DNA from: Novosphingobium sp.
Lineage (GTDB): Bacteria > Pseudomonadota > Alphaproteobacteria > Sphingomonadales > Sphingomonadaceae
Length of the DNA stretch: 64,000 nucleotides
Assembly: GCF_030696665.1 (NCBI RefSeq)
Contig: NZ_JAUYRV010000026.1
Coordinates: 143,330-207,329, forward strand
Reading direction: 5' to 3'
In this document: positions 60,944 to 64,000 of the stretch, one piece after another
How the letters are laid out: each line of letters begins with the position of its first letter
Numbering within the stretch: position 1 is the first letter of the stretch
Translations under genes and position numbers: made by a program
Notes under the pieces: generated by a model
Databases searched by the model: none
What the model was told of the DNA's origin: nothing
Seen by the model: the letters and a program-made list of their open reading frames with translations, nothing else

Positions 60944-63102
60944 CCACGCCCGTCCATGCCCTCGTGCCCGCGTTCGACGATCGCCCTGTGCTGGCGAGCG
61001 CGCCGCTCAAGGCGGGCCATGCCCGCGAGGAGCTGTCGCACGTCGGCGACCCGACCTGGGATCTCGGTCCCGCCGTCTTCCGCGAGAACGCTCGGCGCTG
61101 CCACGTCACCGTGCATTTCGACGTGCTCGAACATGCCGATGTGCAGGCGGCAATGCGCGCCTATCTCTACGCCCGCCTCAACGTCGGTCTTCCCGGCTAC
61201 CACCCGAAGCTGCCGCCCGCCAGCATCCGACAGGCATTCAACCGGGCTCGCCGGTTCTTCGCCTTCGCGCGCGAGCGGCTTGGGCGGCTCGACCTGGGCC
61301 GCATCGATCAGGCGCTGATCGACGCTTATGCGCGCCACCTGCGGGATGATTCAGCGCGGCGCCCCGTCATCGTCGGCCAGCTCTTGCAGGTGGTCACCGA
61401 TCTCTACCATCTCCGGGATCACCTGCCTGGAGGCGGTCTCGGGTTCGAGCCGTGGGCCGGGCAAGCGGCTGCGCGCGTCGCCGGATATCGGCATGTGCGC
61501 GAGAACCGCACCCCACGCATGCCGGAGGAGATTGTCACGCCGCTGCTCGCCTGGTCGCTGCGCTATGTCACGACCTTCGCGACCGATATTCTGGCGGCTC
61601 GGGTCGCGCTCGATCGGCTCGAGGCAGTCCGCGCTCGGCTGCTCGCCGCCGAACGCGGACTGCCTGATGCAGAGCGCCGCCTGCGGCAGCGCGCGCGCCT
61701 CGAGCGCTATCTCGCGCGCCGAGCCCGGCAAGGACGCGGCGTGCCCATCTGGACGACGGCACACAACGGCGCCACGCGCATCGATCCCCTCACCGGGGAT
61801 GCAACCCCGCCGATCAACGCCCATCTCCTCCATTTGCATGCCGGCATCGATGCCGTCGCCGAGCCGGCCATGCATCTCATGCTCACTACCGGCGCACCGG
61901 ATGTCATTCGCGAAGCGGTTGCATCGCTTGGTACCGAGGTCGGCGGCATGGACACGCCGATCTCGATCGCTCCCGAGAGCGGTCGGCCATGGCGTGCCCG
62001 CTTCGACGTGAAGACCCTAGCGATCGAGGAGCGGATGCTGCAGGCCGCCGCCTATATCGTATGCGCCTATCTGACCGGCATGCGCGACTGCGAGGTCCAG
62101 GCGATGCGGCGCGGCTGCCTCTCGATCGCGCGCAGCGAAGACGGCCTGATCGAGCGGCAACGCGTCCGATCGACCCTCTACAAGCGCCGATCGAGCGCCG
62201 GTGAGTCGGCGAGCTGGGTGACGATCGAACCGGTGGCCGAGGCGATCACGGTGCTCGAACGGCTGTCGGAACACGCGGCACGGAAGACTGGAAGCGACAC
62301 GCTCTGGCCGGTGCTTCGTCCCCGCGCTGTCACCAAGACGCATCTGTCGAGCGAGGTGGTCCGCCAGCTCAACGCCTTCCGCGACCACCTCAACACCGTC
62401 TTCGGCAGCCCCGATGCGCCGGTCATCCCACCCGGCCCCGATGGCAAGCCGTGGCGCATCACGACGCGGCAGTTCCGGCGCACCATCGCGTGGCACATCG
62501 CCAACCGTCCGTTCGGCACCATCGCCGGCATGATCCAGTACAAGCATGCCTCGGTCGCCGCTTTCGAGGGCTATGCCGGGACCAGTGGATCGGGGTTTCG
62601 CGCAGAGGTCGAGGCGCAGCGCCGGCTCGGTCAGATTGACGATCTGCTGGACTATTTCGACCGGCGGCAGGGCGGCGCATCACTCGGCGGACCGGCGGGA
62701 CCACGCATCGCGCGGACCCTCGACGATGCCGCCGTTAAGCTCGGGCCACTGCCCGCCATGATCGCCGATCGGGCCCGCCTGCGCGTCATGCTCGCCAGCG
62801 TCGCGCGCACCTTCCATGTCGGCCCGCTCGCGGATTGCTTCTTCGATCCCGCGACCGCGCTCTGCCTCAAGCGCGTGACGACCCCCGATCCCGCGCAGCC
62901 GCTTACCGCCCTGTGCGAACCGACCCGCTGCCCCAACGCCTGCATCACCGCCCGCCACAGACCGGCCTGGGAACGTGCGGCGGCCGATGCCCGGGCGCAC
63001 TTACGCGAACGGCGCATCTCCGACCTCCAGCGTCAGGCGCTCCAGCGCGAGCTTGATCGCCTGACCGCGGTGATTGCCGGGATCGACCCTCCCGCGCCGT
63101 AG
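60940..63102 (+). CDS. Tyrosine recombinase C of the trio
   Basis: 720 residues. Catalytic motifs: Arg in AYLTGMRDCEVQAM, RQFRRT in the HxxR position, and YKHASVAAFEGYAG with His and Tyr. A long N-terminal region includes a core-binding-like domain (SIRQAFNRARRFFAFARERLG) and an Arg-rich coiled section near 230-265. The C-terminus has ALCEPTRCPNACITARHRP, a Cys cluster shared with protein B that may bind zinc. ATGA overlap with gene B. Confidence 0.87.
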   Translation: MTTPVHALVPAFDDRPVLASAPLKAGHAREELSHVGDPTWDLGPAVFRENARRCHVTVHFDVLEHADVQAAMRAYLYARLNVGLPGYHPKLPPASIRQAFNRARRFFAFARERLGRLDLGRIDQALIDAYARHLRDDSARRPVIVGQLLQVVTDLYHLRDHLPGGGLGFEPWAGQAAARVAGYRHVRENRTPRMPEEIVTPLLAWSLRYVTTFATDILAARVALDRLEAVRARLLAAERGLPDAERRLRQRARLERYLARRARQGRGVPIWTTAHNGATRIDPLTGDATPPINAHLLHLHAGIDAVAEPAMHLMLTTGAPDVIREAVASLGTEVGGMDTPISIAPESGRPWRARFDVKTLAIEERMLQAAAYIVCAYLTGMRDCEVQAMRRGCLSIARSEDGLIERQRVRSTLYKRRSSAGESASWVTIEPVAEAITVLERLSEHAARKTGSDTLWPVLRPRAVTKTHLSSEVVRQLNAFRDHLNTVFGSPDAPVIPPGPDGKPWRITTRQFRRTIAWHIANRPFGTIAGMIQYKHASVAAFEGYAGTSGSGFRAEVEAQRRLGQIDDLLDYFDRRQGGASLGGPAGPRIARTLDDAAVKLGPLPAMIADRARLRVMLASVARTFHVGPLADCFFDPATALCLKRVTTPDPAQPLTALCEPTRCPNACITARHRPAWERAAADARAHLRERRISDLQRQALQRELDRLTAVIAGIDPPAP

Positions 63103-63271
63103 ACCACCCCGGCTGTTGGCGGAGTCCTGCGCCGGTCGGCGCGCCCGCGCAACGGCTTCGCCGTCCTTCGCTTCGCTGCGGCCCTGACGGGTGCGCGAGC
63201 CCCCCTGTGCCCGGCGCGAACGGGCCTCCGCCGCCGGGGATGGTCCCCGGCGCGAGAACGGAGAACATATC

Positions 63272-63976
63272 ATGTCAGCCTCACCACGCTCAGACGTCTA
63301 CGCTCGCGTCACGCAAGCGATCGTCGACGCCATCGAAGCCGGCACCGGCACCTGGCGCATGCCGTGGCATCATTTTGGCGCCGACGTCACCCGCCCGACC
63401 AACGTCGCCAGCGGCAAGCCCTATCGCGGCATAAATACGATCTCGCTCTGGGCGGCCGCCTATGGCAGCGGCTACGCGAGCGGGGTCTGGGGCACCTATC
63501 GCCAGTGGCAGGCGCTCGGCGCGCAGGTCCGCAAGGGCGAGCACGCCAGCCTCGGCGTCCTCTGGAAGGAGTTTCGCGCGAAGGGTGACGACGCCGGCGG
63601 CGATGACGACCATCGACGGCTTTTCGCCAAGGCGTTCAGCCTGTTCAACGCCGATCAGGTCGATGGCTACGCGCCCGAACCGGCGCCGGACCTGCCTGAG
63701 AGCGAACGCCTCGCCGCCGCCGAAGCCTTCATCGCCGCGCTCGGCATCGATACTGTCTACGGCTCGGCCAGCGCCTATTATCATATCGCCGAAGACCGCA
63801 TTCACATGCCGGATTTCAGCGCCTTCCACGATGCCCACGGCTTCTACGCCACCCACATTCACGAAGTATGTAACATCGCAAGTGTCCTCATTTCGAGGAC
63901 AGTCAATGGCCTTTGCGCGCTGCTGTTGCCCAACCATCGCATGGCCTGCTGTGCGATTTCAGGACGGGAGTCCTGA
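63272..63976 (+). pseudogene. Second ArdC-type antirestriction protein, cut inside its zinc motif
   Basis: ArdC N-terminal ssDNA-binding domain (VYARVTQAIVDAIEAGTGTWRMPWHH, GKPYRGINTISLWAAAYGSGY) is intact, and the frame runs to FYATHIHE at about 63864, the first half of the HExxH zinc motif. From there the 37 remaining residues (VCNIASVLIS...) are unrelated, so an insertion has split the motif. GGAG lies before the ATG. It differs clearly in sequence from the first ArdC gene. A metalloprotease function is not possible for this product. Confidence 0.85.
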
Positions 63977-64000
63977 TCATGCGCAGCAAAGAACGCACCG
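63865..64000. mobile_element. Left end of a further inserted element (partial)
   Basis: Foreign sequence begins at the ArdC break. It contains perfect inverted repeats TGTCCTC-ATTTC-GAGGACA (63883-63901) and CAGGAC-GGGA-GTCCTG (63960-63975), both built on AGGAC, as at the ends of some insertion sequences such as the IS21 family. Identity of the element is not established. Confidence 0.5.
63979..64000 (+). CDS. Start of a CDS running off the right edge
   Basis: ATG at 63979 with GGGAG 8 nt upstream, reading MRSKERT before the edge. As the first gene of the inserted element it may be a transposase, but seven residues are not enough to say. Confidence 0.35.

Larger units (their letters stand above)
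57613..63102 (+). mobile_element. Tyrosine recombinase trio element (RIT/Tn554-like organisation)
   Basis: Three recombinase genes in one direction, each overlapping the next by ATGA, preceded by a large inverted repeat and inserted at a broken ArdC gene. This is the arrangement of recombinase-in-trio elements, but the proteins (449, 595 and 720 residues) are longer than classical RitA-C. Left limit is set by the ArdC break; the right limit is only approximate. Confidence 0.65.
25711..64000. mobile_element. Integrated accessory region starting at tRNA-Met (right end not visible)
   Basis: The order tRNA-Met, P4-type integrase, catabolic clusters, then quorum-sensing, excisionase-like, TraF/transglycosylase and ArdC genes fits an integrative element or layered islands. 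No second copy of the tRNA 3' end was seen in the window, so the right boundary is outside it or lost. That the whole stretch is one element is inference. Confidence 0.55.

Noticed and set aside
25711..64000. A second copy of the tRNA-Met 3' end marking the right end of the island
   Set aside because: No matching stretch was noticed in the window, so no attR is called.
1..64000. CRISPR arrays or rRNA genes
   Set aside because: No regularly spaced repeats and no rRNA-like sequence were seen.

Overview
The window looks like Sphingomonadaceae DNA (Novosphingobium, Sphingobium or Sphingopyxis type). It is GC-rich and carries five TonB-dependent receptors, an UrcA-family protein, exported RidA proteins and alphaproteobacterial Fur-like boxes. 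Taxonomy is inferred from gene content only. A tRNA-Met at 25634-25710 divides the window into resident-looking DNA on the left and a mobile, accessory region on the right.

Left part (1-25.6 kb). Bases 1-8185 form an iron module. A leftward operon (PepSY membrane protein, DUF2271, DUF4198, ApbE flavin transferase, FMN-dependent 2-hydroxyacid oxidase) is divergent from a siderophore receptor, TonB and a PiuC-type hydroxylase. Fur-like 15-mers lie at three promoters, and DUF2271 carries an SGAT flavinylation motif, which suggests flavin-based reduction of ferric siderophores in the periplasm. Bases 8191-14259 encode a second receptor, two exported RidA proteins of equal length, a c-type cytochrome and an amine oxidase with a Tat-like leader: a plausible periplasmic amine-oxidation unit. 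Bases 14973-25267 are a leftward cellulose synthesis operon: a BcsR/BcsP-like protein, BcsQ, a fused BcsA-BcsB, BcsC, a BcsD-like protein and a GH8 cellulase.

Right part. A P4-type integrase sits just downstream of tRNA-Met and marks the left end of an integrated element whose right end is not visible. Bases 27.4-33.8 kb hold a TetR regulator divergent from amidohydrolase, receptor, cyclase-family hydrolase and beta-keto acid cleavage enzyme genes. Bases 34.3-51.1 kb hold a catabolic cluster: receptor, aldehyde dehydrogenase, GMC alcohol oxidoreductase, acyl-CoA ligase, a beta-oxidation set (enoyl-CoA hydratase-like, thiolase, acyl-CoA dehydrogenase, SDR), a second receptor broken by an in-frame amber codon, a LysR regulator and an alpha-methylacyl-CoA racemase-like protein. 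The natural reading is alcohol to aldehyde to acid to acyl-CoA to beta-oxidation of a probably methyl-branched substrate. A 31-nt motif occurs four times, always in front of a transcription unit of this cluster and next to the lysR gene, and is the best candidate for its regulatory site. A 70-nt direct repeat (33858-33927 and 51387-51456) brackets the cluster.

Bases 51.5-56.3 kb are a quorum-sensing and mobility block: XRE, LuxR, LuxI, PhyH-type dioxygenase, excisionase-like HTH protein, TraF-type peptidase, lytic transglycosylase and a membrane protein. Two ArdC-type antirestriction genes follow, each cut short at a different point. Between them lies a trio of overlapping tyrosine recombinase genes (57810-63102). 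The window ends inside what looks like another inserted element.
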